Shown here in pieces: positions 8,240 to 17,918 of a DNA stretch of 64,000 nucleotides. Position 1 is the stretch's first letter, and each line of letters starts with the position of its first letter. Both the position numbers and the translations under genes were made by a program. Source of the DNA: Oscillospiraceae bacterium (GTDB taxonomy: Bacteria > Bacillota > Clostridia > Oscillospirales > Acutalibacteraceae); assembly GCA_015066245.1 (NCBI GenBank), contig SVOS01000003.1, forward strand, positions 1 through 64,000, given 5' to 3'. The notes below the pieces were generated by a model. It did no database searches. It saw only the letters and a program-made list of their open reading frames with translations, and had not been told where the DNA came from.

Positions 8240-10169
8240 TGCTCTGCTCCTTTGTATAGTTTAAGAGACCGCCTGCAAGGATGATGTCCCTCATTCTCTC
8301 TGTAAGCTCACATTTTGCAATAATATCTTTGCCTGTTGTGATGTTTTTGATAACAATATCGCCGCCATTCTTTACGATTTCTGCGATATCGGGAATCTGA
8401 ATCTCGTTACCGAGAGCAAGGTTTTCGTAATCTGCCTCGTTCTTGAACTCAAGGGGAAGAATACCTGCGTTAATAAGGTTAGAGCGGTGGATTCTTGCAA
8501 AGCTCTTAACAAGCACTGCCTTAACACCAAGATAGAGAGGAGCAAGTGCAGCATGCTCGCGGGATGAGCCCTGACCGTAGTTTACACCACCGACAATGAT
8601 AGAAGAACCAAGAGCCTTAGCACGCTCAGGGAACTCTTTGTCACAAACGGTAAAGCAGTGCTGAGAAATAGCAGGAATGTTGGAACGTAAGGGGAGAATC
8701 TTAGCACCTGCGGGCATAATGTGGTCAGTTGTGATGTTGTCACCAACCTTAAGAGAAACGCTTGCGTTAATCTCAGCAGCTAAAGGAGTAGTTGTGGGGA
8801 AGGGCTTGATGTTGGGACCACGGAGAACCTCAACAGAGGGAGCTTCCTCAGGAGTTGCAGGAGCAATCACCATATTGTCGTTAATAAGGAACTTCTCGGG
8901 CATCTCAATCTTAGGAGCAACGCCTAAAGTTGTTGGGTCTGTAAAGTAACCTGTAAGTGCGGAAGCTGCAGCAGTCTGAACAGATACAAGATAAATCTGA
9001 CCGTCAGCAGTACCGCTTCTGCCTTCAAAGTTTCTGTTGAATGTTCTAAGGGAAATACCTGCAGAGTTGGGGGACTGACCCATACCGATGCAAGGACCGC
9101 AAGCAGACTCAAGAATTCTTGCACCTGCGGCAATCATATCAGCCAATGCACCATTCTGAGCAAGCATATTTAAAACCTGCTTGCTGCCGGGTGCAATTGA
9201 AAGAGAAACACCATCAGCAACAGTCTTGCCCTTAAGCATAGCAGCAACAGTCATCATATCAAGATAGCTTGAGTTTGTGCAGGAGCCGATGCAAACCTGG
9301 TCAACCTTAATGTCGGAAAGGGATGAAACAGGCTTAACATTGTCGGGGCTGTGAGGACAAGCAGCAAGAGGAGTAAGAGTAGAGAGGTCAATCTCAATTT
9401 CCTTATCGTAAACTGCATCTGCATCTGCACAGAGTTCTGTGTAATCTTCTTCTCTGTCCTGAGCCTTTAAGAATTCTCTTGTAATCTCGTCAGAGGGGAA
9501 TACGGATGTAGTAGCACCAAGCTCAGCACCCATATTTGTAATTGTAGCACGCTCAGGAACAGAAAGTGTCTTAACGCCTTCGCCTGAGTACTCGATAATT
9601 CTGCCAACGCCGCCCTTAACGGAAAGAACGCGGAGAACTTCAAGGATAATATCCTTAGCAGCAACATAGTCGTTTAACTTGCCCTTAAGGTTAACCTTAA
9701 CGATTTCGGGCATTGTAATGTGGTAGCCGCCACCACCCATAGCAACTGCAACGTCAAGACCGCCTGCACCCATAGCAAGCATGCCGATACCGCCGCCTGT
9801 GGGAGTATGGCTGTCAGAGCCGATTAAAGTTTTGCCGGGCTTGCCAAAACGCTCAAGGTGAACCTGATGGCAGATACCGTTACCGGGACGAGAAAAATAA
9901 ACGCCGTGTTTTTTACAAACTGACTGAATAAATCTGTGGTCATCTGCATTTTCAAAACCTGTCTGCAGAGTATTATGGTCTATGTAAGCCACGCTTTTTT
10001 CTGTTTTAACTCTGTCAACGCCCATGGCTTCAAACTCTAAATAAGCCATTGTACCTGTAGCGTCCTGAGTAAGAGTCTGGTCAATCTTAAGGCAGATGTC
10101 TGTGCCTTTTACCATTTCGCCTTCAAGAAGATGTGCTTTGATAATCTTCTCAGCTATTGTGTATCCCAT
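8232..10169 (-). CDS. acn: Aconitate hydratase
   Basis: [57 protein letters not shown] motifs. Confidence 0.93.
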   Translation of the reverse strand: MGYTIAEKIIKAHLLEGEMVKGTDICLKIDQTLTQDATGTMAYLEFEAMGVDRVKTEKSVAYIDHNTLQTGFENADDHRFIQSVCKKHGVYFSRPGNGICHQVHLERFGKPGKTLIGSDSHTPTGGGIGMLAMGAGGLDVAVAMGGGGYHITMPEIVKVNLKGKLNDYVAAKDIILEVLRVLSVKGGVGRIIEYSGEGVKTLSVPERATITNMGAELGATTSVFPSDEITREFLKAQDREEDYTELCADADAVYDKEIEIDLSTLTPLAACPHSPDNVKPVSSLSDIKVDQVCIGSCTNSSYLDMMTVAAMLKGKTVADGVSLSIAPGSKQVLNMLAQNGALADMIAAGARILESACGPCIGMGQSPNSAGISLRTFNRNFEGRSGTADGQIYLVSVQTAAASALTGYFTDPTTLGVAPKIEMPEKFLINDNMVIAPATPEEAPSVEVLRGPNIKPFPTTTPLAAEINASVSLKVGDNITTDHIMPAGAKILPLRSNIPAISQHCFTVCDKEFPERAKALGSSIIVGGVNYGQGSSREHAALAPLYLGVKAVLVKSFARIHRSNLINAGILPLEFKNEADYENLALGNEIQIPDIAEIVKNGGDIVIKNITTGKDIIAKCELTERMRDIILAGGLLNYTKEQSNG

Positions 10170-10320
10170 CCTAAGATACCTCCTTCAAATATTCTAACTT
10201 ATATATTATATATTAAAACATCTATATTGTAAAGTGAAAAAAATCACATAGTAATATAATAAGTTTTGTTCTTTAGCTTTTAATTTCATATATAATTACC
10301 ATAGTAATTAAAGTTCTGGT

Positions 10321-12183
10321 GTGATAAAATATTTTAGTAATTTTAATGTAGAAAGAATGGTTTTTGTGTCAAGAAACGAAAATTTACGTAATGTAGCCAT
10401 TATTGCCCATGTAGACCACGGCAAAACTACCCTTGTTGACTCACTTTTAAGACAAAGCGGTATTTTCAGGGCTAACGAGGCAGTAGCCGAGCGAGTAATG
10501 GACTCAAACGATTTGGAAAGAGAGAGAGGTATCACTATCCTTTCCAAAAATACAGCGGTAATGTATAATGATATCAAGATAAATATAGTAGATACACCCG
10601 GACATGCCGACTTCGGCGGTGAGGTTGAGCGTATTCTGATGATGGTAGACGGTGTTCTGCTTTTAGTTGATGCTTTCGAGGGTTGTATGCCACAGACAAG
10701 ATTTGTTCTTAAGAAAGCTCTTGGACTCAAGAAAAAAGTACTTGTTGTGGTTAACAAGATTGACCGTGACGGTGCTCGTCCCGAAGAAGTTATAGACGAG
10801 GTTTTAGACCTCTTTATTGAGCTTGGTGCAGATGACGACCAGCTTGAATTTCCTGTGGTTTATGCATCCGGTAAGGACGGCTTTGCAATGCTTGACCCCT
10901 ATGAGGACGGCAAGGATATGGAGCCTCTCTTTAAGAAGATTATCGAGGAAATACCTGCTCCCGAGGGTGAAAAGGACGCTCCTTTACAGCTTCTTCTTTC
11001 CAATATTGACTATGATGATTATATCGGCAGAATCGGCATCGGCAGAGTTGAGCGTGGTTCTGTCAAAGCAGGTCAGCAGGCTCTTCTTTGCACAGAGAAT
11101 GGCGAAAATAAGCGTGTAAAAATAGCTAAGCTCTATCAGTACGAGGGCTTAAAGCGTGTTGAAACCGAAACTGCAACCCTTGGCGATATTGTATGCGTAA
11201 GCGGTATTGCTGATATTAATATCGGCAACACTATCTGTGACGTAGAAACCCCAGAGGCTTTGCCTTTTGTAAAGATTGACGAGCCAACCGTTTCTATGAA
11301 CTTTATAGTAAACAATTCTCCTTTTGCAGGTCGAGAGGGTAAGTTTGTTACTTCCAGAAACCTTCGCGACAGACTCTTTAAAGAAATCGAAACAAACGTA
11401 GCACTTCGCGTTGCTGAGACAGATTCTGCCGACACATTCAAAGTATCCGGCAGAGGTGAGCTTCACCTTTCAATCCTTATCGAAACAATGCGACGTCAGG
11501 GTTACGAATTCCAGGTTTCACGTCCTAAGGTAATTACCAAAACTATCGATGGTGTACTTTGTGAGCCTATCGAATATCTCATGATTGAAGTTCCCGATTC
11601 TTATGTTGGTCCTGTTATGGAAAAGCTGGGTTCTCGTAAAGGCGAGCTTATTAATATGGGCACCCGTGACTCGGGCATGACTCATATCGAGTTTCGTATT
11701 CCTGCCCGTGGCTTAATGGGTTACCGTCCCGAATTTTTAACAGATACCAACGGCAACGGTATTATGAACTCTGTTTTTGACGGCTACGAGCCATATAAGG
11801 GCGAAATCATCACCCGTCATCAGGGTTCCCTTATTGCTCACGAATCCGGTGAAAGTGTTACCTATGGTCTTTATCAGGCACAGGAAAGAGGCAGACTCTT
11901 TATCGGTGCAGGCGTTGAAGTTTACGAGGGAATGATTGTCGGCGAAAGCCCCAAGGCAGATGATCTTGTTGTAAATGTATGTAAGCGTAAGCACATGACC
12001 AACACCCGTTCATCGGGCTCTGATGATGCACTCCGACTTGTACCCCCCACAATTCTCTCTCTGGAGCAGTGTCTTGAATTTATCGCGGATGATGAGCTTG
12101 TAGAGGTTACTCCCGAATCTGTAAGAATGAGAAAGACAATTCTTTCAAAAGAATTAAGAATGAAAAAGGCGTTTAAGAAATGA
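10321..12183 (+). CDS. typA: Translational GTPase TypA/BipA
   Basis: NVAIIAHVDHGKTTLVDSLLRQSG, ERERGITILSKNTA, DTPGHADFGGEVER; translation may begin at 10357. Confidence 0.95.
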   Translation: MIKYFSNFNVERMVFVSRNENLRNVAIIAHVDHGKTTLVDSLLRQSGIFRANEAVAERVMDSNDLERERGITILSKNTAVMYNDIKINIVDTPGHADFGGEVERILMMVDGVLLLVDAFEGCMPQTRFVLKKALGLKKKVLVVVNKIDRDGARPEEVIDEVLDLFIELGADDDQLEFPVVYASGKDGFAMLDPYEDGKDMEPLFKKIIEEIPAPEGEKDAPLQLLLSNIDYDDYIGRIGIGRVERGSVKAGQQALLCTENGENKRVKIAKLYQYEGLKRVETETATLGDIVCVSGIADINIGNTICDVETPEALPFVKIDEPTVSMNFIVNNSPFAGREGKFVTSRNLRDRLFKEIETNVALRVAETDSADTFKVSGRGELHLSILIETMRRQGYEFQVSRPKVITKTIDGVLCEPIEYLMIEVPDSYVGPVMEKLGSRKGELINMGTRDSGMTHIEFRIPARGLMGYRPEFLTDTNGNGIMNSVFDGYEPYKGEIITRHQGSLIAHESGESVTYGLYQAQERGRLFIGAGVEVYEGMIVGESPKADDLVVNVCKRKHMTNTRSSGSDDALRLVPPTILSLEQCLEFIADDELVEVTPESVRMRKTILSKELRMKKAFKK

Positions 12184-13034
12184 GTTTTGTAATCCTGGAT
12201 TTAGAATGGAATACAGCATTCAGCAAAGAACTTAATAAATATGTCAATGAGGTAGTTGAATTTGGTGCTGTTAAGCTTGACTCAAAGCTCAGGGTTGTTG
12301 ATACCTTCTCAAGTCTGGTAAAGCCTACAGTAGCTAAGTCTGTGCATCCTCATGTCAAAAAACTTATAAATATCAGCTTTGAGGAAATTATTAATGCTGA
12401 TCATACATTTCCTTATGTTCTTGACAGCTTTGCTGAGTTTGTGGGGGATAGCGTCTTGCTTACATGGAGTAATACAGATCTTCACACACTTATTGATAAC
12501 TGTGCTCTCCACTTCATGGACGAAAATCTTCCGTTTATATCTAGTTTTTGTGATTTGCAGAAATATTGCGAGTATGAGCTTGGAGTTACTTCACATAGCC
12601 GAATGCTGGGGCTCTCCGCATGTGCACAGATTCTGGGTTTTGTAGAAGGTGAGAACCAGTCTCACAGAGCACTTGAAGACTCTATGCTCAGCCTCAAGTG
12701 TCTCAAAGCACTTTATAACAAGCGTCATTTTGAGGAATTTGTTGAGGTTTGCGATGAGGAGTTTTATAAAAAGCTCAGATTCAAAAGCAAGTATATCACC
12801 AATATCAACAATCCTAATCTTGATAGCACTCAGCTTCACTTTGATTGTCCTGAATGCAATGTGCGTTGCATCCGAAAATCTAAATGGAGCAAAGCCAATA
12901 ACTCTCTTGTTGCGTTCTTTGTTTGTCCCGAATGTAAGGAAAGTTACAAAGGCAGGGTGCAGGCTAAGCTTAAGTATGAAGGCGTAACCATTACAAAGCG
13001 GCTTGTTGCCAACAAAAGCGAAAAAACCGAATAA
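12180..13034 (+). CDS. 3'-5' exonuclease domain protein (DnaQ/KapD-like)
   Basis: FVILDLEWNTAFSK...EVVEFGAVKLD exonuclease motif I; C-terminal Cys-pair zinc-ribbon-like segment; overlaps typA stop. Confidence 0.8.
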   Translation: MSFVILDLEWNTAFSKELNKYVNEVVEFGAVKLDSKLRVVDTFSSLVKPTVAKSVHPHVKKLINISFEEIINADHTFPYVLDSFAEFVGDSVLLTWSNTDLHTLIDNCALHFMDENLPFISSFCDLQKYCEYELGVTSHSRMLGLSACAQILGFVEGENQSHRALEDSMLSLKCLKALYNKRHFEEFVEVCDEEFYKKLRFKSKYITNINNPNLDSTQLHFDCPECNVRCIRKSKWSKANNSLVAFFVCPECKESYKGRVQAKLKYEGVTITKRLVANKSEKTE

Positions 13035-13042
13035 TAGTATTG

Positions 13043-13071
13043 ACTCCGCCCGAAAAAGGCGGAGTTTTTTT
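13043..13071 (+). terminator. Rho-independent terminator
   Basis: ACTCCGCC-CGAAAAA-GGCGGAGT then T tract. Confidence 0.85.
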
Positions 13072-13101
13072 ATGAGCCAATAGTATAATTTTTCAAAAAT
13101 A

Positions 13102-13115
13102 CGAACAAATATTCG
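13102..13115. promoter_or_regulatory. LexA/DinR-box-like palindrome
   Basis: CGAACAAATATTCG, one mismatch from CGAACRNRYGTTYG; 8 nt upstream of a -35 candidate (TTGTAA 13124, N17, TAAAAT 13147). Confidence 0.4.
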
Positions 13116-13237
13116 AAAAACTATTGTAATTTCATAAAATAACTGCTAAAATAGAATTACAGGAAATAACTGTATTTAACGAATAAGCCCCGATTTGTTA
13201 AATGAGAATGACGTTTATCGAAAGGAAGGTATATGAA

Positions 13238-13453
13238 ATGGATTACAAGCTGTGGTCCCAAGAGTATTATGAAAAAGCACAACAGGTTAAGGAGGATATG
13301 GAAAAATTAAAACAGAAACTCAGAAAAACAAAAGGTGATGAAAAACGAAGTATCAACTCTGCCCTCATTACACTCAGAACCATGTATCTCGATTGTATGA
13401 AGGCATCAGAGCTATTATTAAGCCGTGCAGGAGGTAGTTATTATGCAGCATAA
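13238..13453 (+). CDS. Small coiled-coil-like protein of unknown function
   Basis: MDYKLWSQEYYEKAQQVKEDMEKLKQKLRKTKGDEKRSIN...; RBS AAAGGAAGG; overlaps next gene. Confidence 0.6.
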   Translation: MDYKLWSQEYYEKAQQVKEDMEKLKQKLRKTKGDEKRSINSALITLRTMYLDCMKASELLLSRAGGSYYAA

Positions 13454-13733
13454 AATTATCAGCAGCGACAGTTATGTGTTTGATGCTTTTGTATTTGATA
13501 AATATCAGAGTGGGTCTGATAACCATCTGGAACGTCGCAAAAAATTCAGCTTTGTATATAAAGCCCTCAAGAATGAGCTGACGGACGACCAGTTTCAATG
13601 TGTGAAAGAATACATAATTGACGGCAGAAAAATCAAGGATATCGCCAAAGACAGAGGAGTCCACCCCTCAAGCGTTTCCCGAAAGATAAAGCGAGCTACA
13701 GAAAAGATTAAAAGAATAGCATCATATTATTGA
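13443..13733 (+). CDS. Sigma-70 region 4-like / HTH DNA-binding protein
   Basis: YIIDGRKIKDIAKDRGVHPSSVSRKIKRATEKIKR helix-turn-helix resembling sigma region 4.2; RBS AGGAGG. Confidence 0.65.
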   Translation: MQHKIISSDSYVFDAFVFDKYQSGSDNHLERRKKFSFVYKALKNELTDDQFQCVKEYIIDGRKIKDIAKDRGVHPSSVSRKIKRATEKIKRIASYY

Positions 13734-13871
13734 TGAACACTGATTGGCCTTTCTTGTGTTGGGAAAGGTCAATTCTTATCTTCGGAGTTAAATCCACAGT
13801 GTAACATTATAGATAAGATAAAAAATGCATATAAAATCAACAAAACTTATGGAGATGTTTTATCAAATTTA

Positions 13872-13900
13872 TTGACAATGGTAAAAATTTGCTATATAAT
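13872..13900 (+). promoter_or_regulatory. Perfect-consensus sigma-A promoter of the fibro-slime surface protein gene
   Basis: TTGACA (13872-13877), exactly 17 nt, TATAAT (13895-13900). Confidence 0.8.
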
Positions 13901-13964
13901 TTTTATAATGATTTCTAATTTAGTACACTATAGCAAAAGCTTAATATAAATGAGGTGGATTAAT

Positions 13965-16646
13965 ATGAAAACAAAAACAATGTCTAAACGTGTTATTTCA
14001 GTAGTTTTGGCAGCTCTTGTAATTATTTCTGTATTTACTGTGCTTCTTACTACTACTGCAAATCACGCAGAGGCAAAATCAGGCGATGAGGTTGTAGGTA
14101 CAAAAACCTTTAACTCTACATTTTACGATTACTATTACGATTCAGAGTTAGCCGGTTCTTCTATTCTTCAGGGTGTATCTCAGTCTTACACCAATGAAGC
14201 ATACCACACACTTAATAATGCTGCTTCCGATTATTATGAAAATGCAGGGGTTAAGTATCCTGTTTATTTCGGTAATTTCTACAAGCAGGATGTAAACACT
14301 GTTTTTGACTATACTCAGAAGCCGACTGAGCTTTACAACTTTACTTGGTCTGCTAATCTTGCTAATCGTTCAAATCCTAATGCTGTTGTAGCCGGCATTT
14401 ATTCTCAGAATCTTTTGGATGGCACCCTTGCTCAGGATACTGCGTCAGGTTCTGTGAAGGTTCCTTATTTTGACAAAGAGTGGCTCACAAAGGACGTTGA
14501 GCTTCAGGCAATGGTTCTTAACTTCTCTTTCAGCTACGGCAACACCAACATGACTATGCCTTATACAGATGGCGATCCCACAGGTGCTGATACTTTCAGA
14601 CTTTTTGAAGTTATTGAACCCGGCACAAACTATTACTTTGCAGAACGCACATCTGCAAGCGGTTCTGACTGCAACGTGCTTTCAGACAATCTTTATTCCG
14701 GTGTTGAGGATACACAGATTGGTATCAACTTCAAGTTTGAAAGCTGGGGTATGCCCGACAAAATGTCAGTAAATATCCTTACACCAAACGGCGAGACAGT
14801 TTCTGTTCCTATGAATGCTGATGCTCCCAACAAGTCATTCTGGCTTATTATTGACAAGAACAACTCCGCAACATCTGCTCTTTACAACCAGCTTACCGCT
14901 AAAGGCAAGACAACCAAGCTCGGTGCAGTGTACGAGGAGCTTAATTTCCCCTTTGATGTAATTGACAACAACGGCATTACATACTATCAGTTCTCAACTC
15001 GTGAGTATAATTACGACATCAACAATACCCTCAAGGATGAGAATGATAAGTTATCGGGTGTTACAACAAAGCAGAACAATATCTATTTTGATGGCTCCGA
15101 TTGGGCAACCCGCTCTGAAGGTGTAAGAGACTGGAACTTTGAAGAACTCTCAGGTACCGGTGCAGAGTGGACTTATGACAACGATATGGGCGATGGTTTC
15201 TTCCCCAACAATGCCACAGACCCCGATTCCAGCGCTGTTGGCGATTATGATTACAAAGCTAAGCGCGACCTTAAGTACGGCTATGCAGTAAAATACGAAA
15301 TCCCCTTTACACTTTCCTCTAATGGTCTTGTTCTGGACAAAGAAGGCAACGAAGTTCCCATCAGCTTTGAGTTTATGGGTGACGATGACCTTGTTGTTTA
15401 CATTGATGATGAGCTGGTTCTTGATATGGGCGGTGCTCACAAGATGGCAAAGGGCAAAATCGACTTCTCTACAGGTAAAGCTACCGTAACAACAGGTACA
15501 GTAACAGATATTGACAGCAGAGAAGCAACAGGCGACCCCCTTAACACTCGTATGAGAGAATCTCTTAACCAAGAATACACTCAGAGCAACGGTATTCTGG
15601 CTGATTTTATTGCAAATAATAACACATATAATCCTGCAGTAACTCATAAGATGACAATCTACTATGTTGAGCGCGGTATGTTTAACGCAAACGCATATAT
15701 CCGTTTTAATCTTCCTGTAAGTTCTTCTGTATATGTTGAGAAAGAAGCTGATTATTCTGCACTTACCGAAGAGCAGAAGGCAGGTTTTGCAGACGATGAG
15801 TTTACATACAACTTCAAGCTCACAACAATCAATGGTGAGGATATTGCTGAGTATACAGACGCTCTTTGGAATACAATCACAAACATCGACAAAGCAAACG
15901 TAAATGGTGATACATATACATTTACTCTTAAAGCAGGCGAGAGCGTAGAGTTTGGCAACATTCCCGCAAATATAGGTTATATTATTTCTGAGAATGAATG
16001 TGCTGATTATAGCTTAGCTGCAATCTACAAGCAGGATATGAACAATCTGGATGCAGAACCTTCCAAGCTTGATTCTGCATTTGTAGGTGGAGTTACAGAC
16101 GGCAGAGGTAATGTTAAGTATAAGTTTGTAAATGCTGCTAATGAAATTCCTACAACTACAGTAGCTCCCACAACAGAGGCTCCTACCACAGAAGCTCCTA
16201 CAACAGAGGCTCCTACAACAGTAGCTCCCACCACTGAGCCTACAGAAGCCCCCACAACAGAGGCTCCCACAACAGAAGCTCCTACAACAGAGGCTCCCAC
16301 AACAGAAGCTCCTACCACAGAAGCTCCTACAACAGAAGCTCCCACAACAGAAGCTCCCACAACAGAGGCTCCTACAACGGAAGCTCCTACAACAGAGGCT
16401 CCCACAACAGAGGCACCAACAACAGAGGCTCCTACAACAGAAGCTCCTACAACAGAAGCTCCTACAACAGAAGCTCCCACAACTACTGCTGAGCCTGCAA
16501 CAATGGAGGTTACAGAGCCCACAACTCTGCCCAAGCCTGACGTTCCCAAAACAGGCGACAGCAACCTTCACGTTATTGCAATCATCGTAGCAGTAATGGG
16601 TATTTCAGCTTGTGTATGTCTTAAGAAAAAACTTACAAACAAATAA
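13965..16646 (+). CDS. Cell-wall-anchored fibro-slime domain surface protein with TEAP-repeat stalk and LPXTG-like sorting signal
   Basis: Signal peptide; SFEFMGDDDLVVYIDDELVLDMGGAHKMAKGKIDFSTG fibro-slime motif; about 20 APTTE repeats; C-terminal VPKTGDSNLHVIAIIVAVMGISACVCLKKKLTNK. Confidence 0.85.
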   Translation: MKTKTMSKRVISVVLAALVIISVFTVLLTTTANHAEAKSGDEVVGTKTFNSTFYDYYYDSELAGSSILQGVSQSYTNEAYHTLNNAASDYYENAGVKYPVYFGNFYKQDVNTVFDYTQKPTELYNFTWSANLANRSNPNAVVAGIYSQNLLDGTLAQDTASGSVKVPYFDKEWLTKDVELQAMVLNFSFSYGNTNMTMPYTDGDPTGADTFRLFEVIEPGTNYYFAERTSASGSDCNVLSDNLYSGVEDTQIGINFKFESWGMPDKMSVNILTPNGETVSVPMNADAPNKSFWLIIDKNNSATSALYNQLTAKGKTTKLGAVYEELNFPFDVIDNNGITYYQFSTREYNYDINNTLKDENDKLSGVTTKQNNIYFDGSDWATRSEGVRDWNFEELSGTGAEWTYDNDMGDGFFPNNATDPDSSAVGDYDYKAKRDLKYGYAVKYEIPFTLSSNGLVLDKEGNEVPISFEFMGDDDLVVYIDDELVLDMGGAHKMAKGKIDFSTGKATVTTGTVTDIDSREATGDPLNTRMRESLNQEYTQSNGILADFIANNNTYNPAVTHKMTIYYVERGMFNANAYIRFNLPVSSSVYVEKEADYSALTEEQKAGFADDEFTYNFKLTTINGEDIAEYTDALWNTITNIDKANVNGDTYTFTLKAGESVEFGNIPANIGYIISENECADYSLAAIYKQDMNNLDAEPSKLDSAFVGGVTDGRGNVKYKFVNAANEIPTTTVAPTTEAPTTEAPTTEAPTTVAPTTEPTEAPTTEAPTTEAPTTEAPTTEAPTTEAPTTEAPTTEAPTTEAPTTEAPTTEAPTTEAPTTEAPTTEAPTTEAPTTEAPTTTAEPATMEVTEPTTLPKPDVPKTGDSNLHVIAIIVAVMGISACVCLKKKLTNK
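16150..16494 (+). repeat. Tandem 15-nt coding repeat (PTTEA units)
   Basis: Iterated ACAACAGA(A/G)GCTCC(T/C) units encoding PTTEAPTTEA..., with interspersed variants TTVAP and TTEPTEAP. Confidence 0.95.
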
Positions 16647-16654
16647 TTAAAGCA

Positions 16655-16686
16655 AATCCCCTGACATAAACTGTCAGGGGATTTTT
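16655..16686 (+). terminator. Rho-independent terminator
   Basis: AATCCCCTGACA-TAAAC-TGTCAGGGGATT then TTTT. Confidence 0.9.
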
Positions 16687-16726
16687 ATGCAAAAAAAGCA
16701 GGCTCTTAAAGAACCTGCAAATAATA

Positions 16727-16939
16727 TTAAAGTGTAAAATCTTCCTTGTTATAGCTGTCTAAAACCTGAAGATTGATTTTTCGCATAGTTGGATTGTATT
16801 CAAATTTGCTGCATTTACCTTTTGCGTTAATGCTTTTTTTAGCTTTGCAAAACTGAGTGTTGCTTTCTGTGATACAGTGCTGGCAGTATTCGCATTTAGT
16901 GATGATATTTGCACCGAAAAGCCTTTTTGAATTAACCAT
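16727..16939 (-). CDS. Small Cys-rich (putative zinc-binding) protein
   Basis: CEYCQHC...FCKAKKSINAKGKCSKFEYNP cysteine pattern. Confidence 0.6.
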   Translation of the reverse strand: MVNSKRLFGANIITKCEYCQHCITESNTQFCKAKKSINAKGKCSKFEYNPTMRKINLQVLDSYNKEDFTL

Positions 16940-17039
16940 AATTCTTCATCCTCGATAATATTATATATTTATGATATCACATAAAACCTGCTCTTGCAAG
17001 TTATTTTATGCTGTAGTACAATAGAAAAGAGGTGAAATA

Positions 17040-17876
17040 ATGACTTATACGCTTAATTCTGAGAATATGACACTGAAAGGAGACAAAACTCCTTATCTTG
17101 TCTACAATAAATTAGACGAAATCCCCTTTATCCGTCATGCCTTTTCTACTCGTCTGGGCGGTGTATCAAAAGGTGTCTGTGAGAGTATGAATCTTGCTTT
17201 CGGCAGAGGAGACAGCCGCGAAACTGTCCTCGAAAATTATAAACTTTTTTGTTTGAGTGCAGGCTTTGAGTATGAGAGCCTTTGCGGTTCTGTCCAGATT
17301 CATGAGGCAGTGGTCAAGGTTGTAACCGAGAAAGACCGCGGACACGGAATACTAAGAGAGCGTCAGTGGACTTCTGCTGATGCACTAATTACAAATGATA
17401 AGAATGTAACATTGGTCACTTACTATGCAGACTGTACTCCCTTGTTTTTTATAGATACAAAAACCCATGCCATTGGTCTTGCCCATGGAGGCTGGCGCGG
17501 TACAGTTGGGAAAATAGCTGTTAATACAGTCTATGAAATGACCAAGAACTTCGGCACAAATCCCCAGGACCTTATATGTGCCATTGGTCCCGTAATCGGC
17601 AAATGTTGCTACGAAATTGACTCTGCCTGTGCCGATAATTTCAAGGCACTGACAGAGATTGACAGCAGTCTGGTGTTAACTTCCAAAGCTGACGGAAAGT
17701 ATATGGCAGACCTGGCACTTACCAACAAGCTGCTTTTGATGTCTGTCGGTGTCAAAGAAGAAAACATCGAAATCTCCGACCTTTGTACCAAGTGCAATTC
17801 TTCGCTTTTGTGGTCTCACAGAGCGACAAACGGCGAGAGAGGTACCATGGCGGCTTTTATGAAAATTCTATATTAA
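17040..17876 (+). CDS. pgeF: Peptidoglycan editing factor PgeF / YfiH-type laccase-domain protein
   Basis: RHAFSTRLGGVSKG, ADCTPLFFIDTKTHAIGLAHGGWRGTV, IGPVIGKCCYEI. Confidence 0.92.
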   Translation: MTYTLNSENMTLKGDKTPYLVYNKLDEIPFIRHAFSTRLGGVSKGVCESMNLAFGRGDSRETVLENYKLFCLSAGFEYESLCGSVQIHEAVVKVVTEKDRGHGILRERQWTSADALITNDKNVTLVTYYADCTPLFFIDTKTHAIGLAHGGWRGTVGKIAVNTVYEMTKNFGTNPQDLICAIGPVIGKCCYEIDSACADNFKALTEIDSSLVLTSKADGKYMADLALTNKLLLMSVGVKEENIEISDLCTKCNSSLLWSHRATNGERGTMAAFMKILY

Positions 17877-17881
17877 AACAC

Positions 17882-17918
17882 AAACGGACAAATCATATTG
17901 AGATTTGTCCGTTTTTTG
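17882..17918. terminator. Terminator between convergent genes
   Basis: AAACGGACAAAT-CATATTGAG-ATTTGTCCGTTT then TTT. Confidence 0.8.

Noticed and set aside
16150-16494. Tandem repeat considered as CRISPR array
   Set aside because: Units are contiguous with no unique spacers and stay in the reading frame of a surface protein; no cas genes nearby.
16014-16571. Two long minus-strand ORFs (Cys/Ser-rich and Val/Gly-rich) across the TEAP repeat
   Set aside because: Antisense shadows of a 15-nt repeat; low-complexity translations, and the plus-strand frame has clear signal peptide, domains and sorting signal.
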